From: Brevundimonas nasdae
Lineage (GTDB): Bacteria; Pseudomonadota; Alphaproteobacteria; Caulobacterales; Caulobacteraceae
DNA: 64,000 bases
NCBI RefSeq assembly: GCF_016654005.1
Contig: NZ_JAEPWN010000010.1
Span: 62,001 to 126,000, forward strand
Direction: 5' to 3'
The notes under the pieces are model-generated. The model was not told where the DNA came from. It was given only the letters and a program-made list of their open reading frames with translations, and ran no database searches. Below, piece after piece: positions 63,466-64,000 of the stretch. The position numbers and the translations under genes were made by a program. Numbering within the stretch: the first letter of the stretch is position 1; each line of letters opens with the position of its first letter.

Positions 63466-64000
63466 TACCTCCGCCCGCCCGCTCTGGACGGCCGCCGAAG
63501 TCGCCGCCGCCACGGGCGGCGTGCTGCATGGCGACGACCGCCCGATCACGGGCGTCACCTACAACAGCCGCGAGATCGTCTCCGGCGATCTGTTTCTGGC
63601 CCTGAAGGGCGCGCGCGACGGGCATGAGTTCGCCGCCAGCGCCTTCTCCGCCGGGGCCGCCGCCGCACTGGTCGAACATCGGGTCGAGGGCGGGCCGCAC
63701 GTCGTGGTCGCCGACACCCTGCACGGGTTGGAGGCGCTGGGCGTCGCCGCGCGCAACCGGGCGCCCCATGTGAAGCGCGGCGCCGTCACCGGCAGCGTCG
63801 GCAAGACCAGCGTGACCCAGGCGATCAAGGCGGGCCTTGATCTGGCGGGGCGGTCGCATGGTTCGATCAAGAGCTACAACAACCATATCGGCGTGCCGCT
63901 GACCCTGGCGCGGATGCCGGTGGAGACCGAGCGCGCCATCTTCGAGATCGGCATGAACGCGCCGGGCGAGATCGCGCCGCTATCGAAGTTCGTGGCGCCT
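63458..64000 (+). CDS. murF: UDP-MurNAc-pentapeptide synthetase MurF, partial
   Basis: The first 181 codons are present; the gene leaves the window at the right edge. PLWTAAEVAAATGG, TYNSREIVSGDLFLALKG, the ATP loop TGSVGKTSVTQ and NNHIGVPLTLARMP are MurF signatures, and IFEIGMNAPGEI continues the central domain. It adds D-Ala-D-Ala to the muropeptide. ATG 63458 lies 8 bases inside the end of murE. Confidence 0.95.
   Translation, partial: MPDTSARPLWTAAEVAAATGGVLHGDDRPITGVTYNSREIVSGDLFLALKGARDGHEFAASAFSAGAAAALVEHRVEGGPHVVVADTLHGLEALGVAARNRAPHVKRGAVTGSVGKTSVTQAIKAGLDLAGRSHGSIKSYNNHIGVPLTLARMPVETERAIFEIGMNAPGEIAPLSKFVAP

Overview
The window is GC-rich, gene-dense chromosomal DNA from an alphaproteobacterium. 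Caulobacteraceae is most likely, and a Brevundimonas-like genome would fit. The grounds are two histidine kinases that look like PleC (phospho-acceptor His590 in an 824-residue chain) and DivJ (His335 in a 569-residue, multi-membrane-span chain), an rnpB-mraZ-rsmH-ftsL-ftsI-murE-murF cluster, and a dispersed intergenic palindrome family. No transposase, integrase, phage gene, CRISPR array or rRNA was found. This is mostly ordinary core chromosome; the interest lies in small regulatory structures, one broken gene and several unusual fusions or paralogues.

Layout. 1-5.7 kb: an AT-richer edge, then a minus-strand block of the PleC-like kinase, a hypothetical protein, a CBS pair protein and an exported VWA protein. 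5.9-10.2 kb: a KefB/KefC-type antiporter split by an in-frame TGA, an S1/P1-type nuclease, TrmJ and a YnfA-like membrane protein. 10.2-15.1 kb: a TonB-like anchored protein, an OmpA lipoprotein, a CobB sirtuin, an exported amidohydrolase and a LysR regulator. 15.3-18.9 kb: a formaldehyde-detoxification operon (glutathione-dependent dehydrogenase, VOC protein, S-formylglutathione hydrolase, exported hypothetical). 19-21 kb: sodB and rpsD, both with strong terminators. 21-24.6 kb: an MHYT-GGDEF-EAL protein flanked by two paralogous lipoproteins, plus a 38-residue lipoprotein. 24.5-29 kb: a minus-strand run of bolA, a degenerate aldo/keto reductase, grxD and a thioesterase, then GNAT, RadC and Map. 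29.2-33 kb: two exported enzymes and a FadL-type porin.

33.3-45.6 kb: an RhlE-type helicase; a MerR regulator divergent from a glutaredoxin-MauE fusion; an HxlR regulator divergent from an SDR; a GbsR/MarR-type regulator whose start codon lies inside a perfect 34-bp palindrome, with the palindrome core repeated before the next gene; several exported proteins; the DivJ-like kinase divergent from sufE. 45.7-54.3 kb: an M48 protease, a KAS III-like enzyme, a two-domain KpsC-like transferase, a CitE-like lyase with an SDR, free-methionine-sulfoxide reductase, a CAU-anticodon tRNA, a SIMPL protein and panD. 54.4-64 kb: sppA, a membrane protein, an AmpD-like amidase, rnpB, then mraZ (preceded by four TGGG boxes at exact 10-bp spacing) and the division/peptidoglycan genes, with murF running off the right edge.

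Functional links. PleC and DivJ are known to act in opposite directions on the response regulator DivK, so both arms of that switch are probably encoded here. BolA and monothiol glutaredoxin are known Fe-S partners. The dehydrogenase/hydrolase pair oxidises formaldehyde to formate through glutathione. The rsmH-to-murF genes overlap at their ends and are probably translationally coupled.
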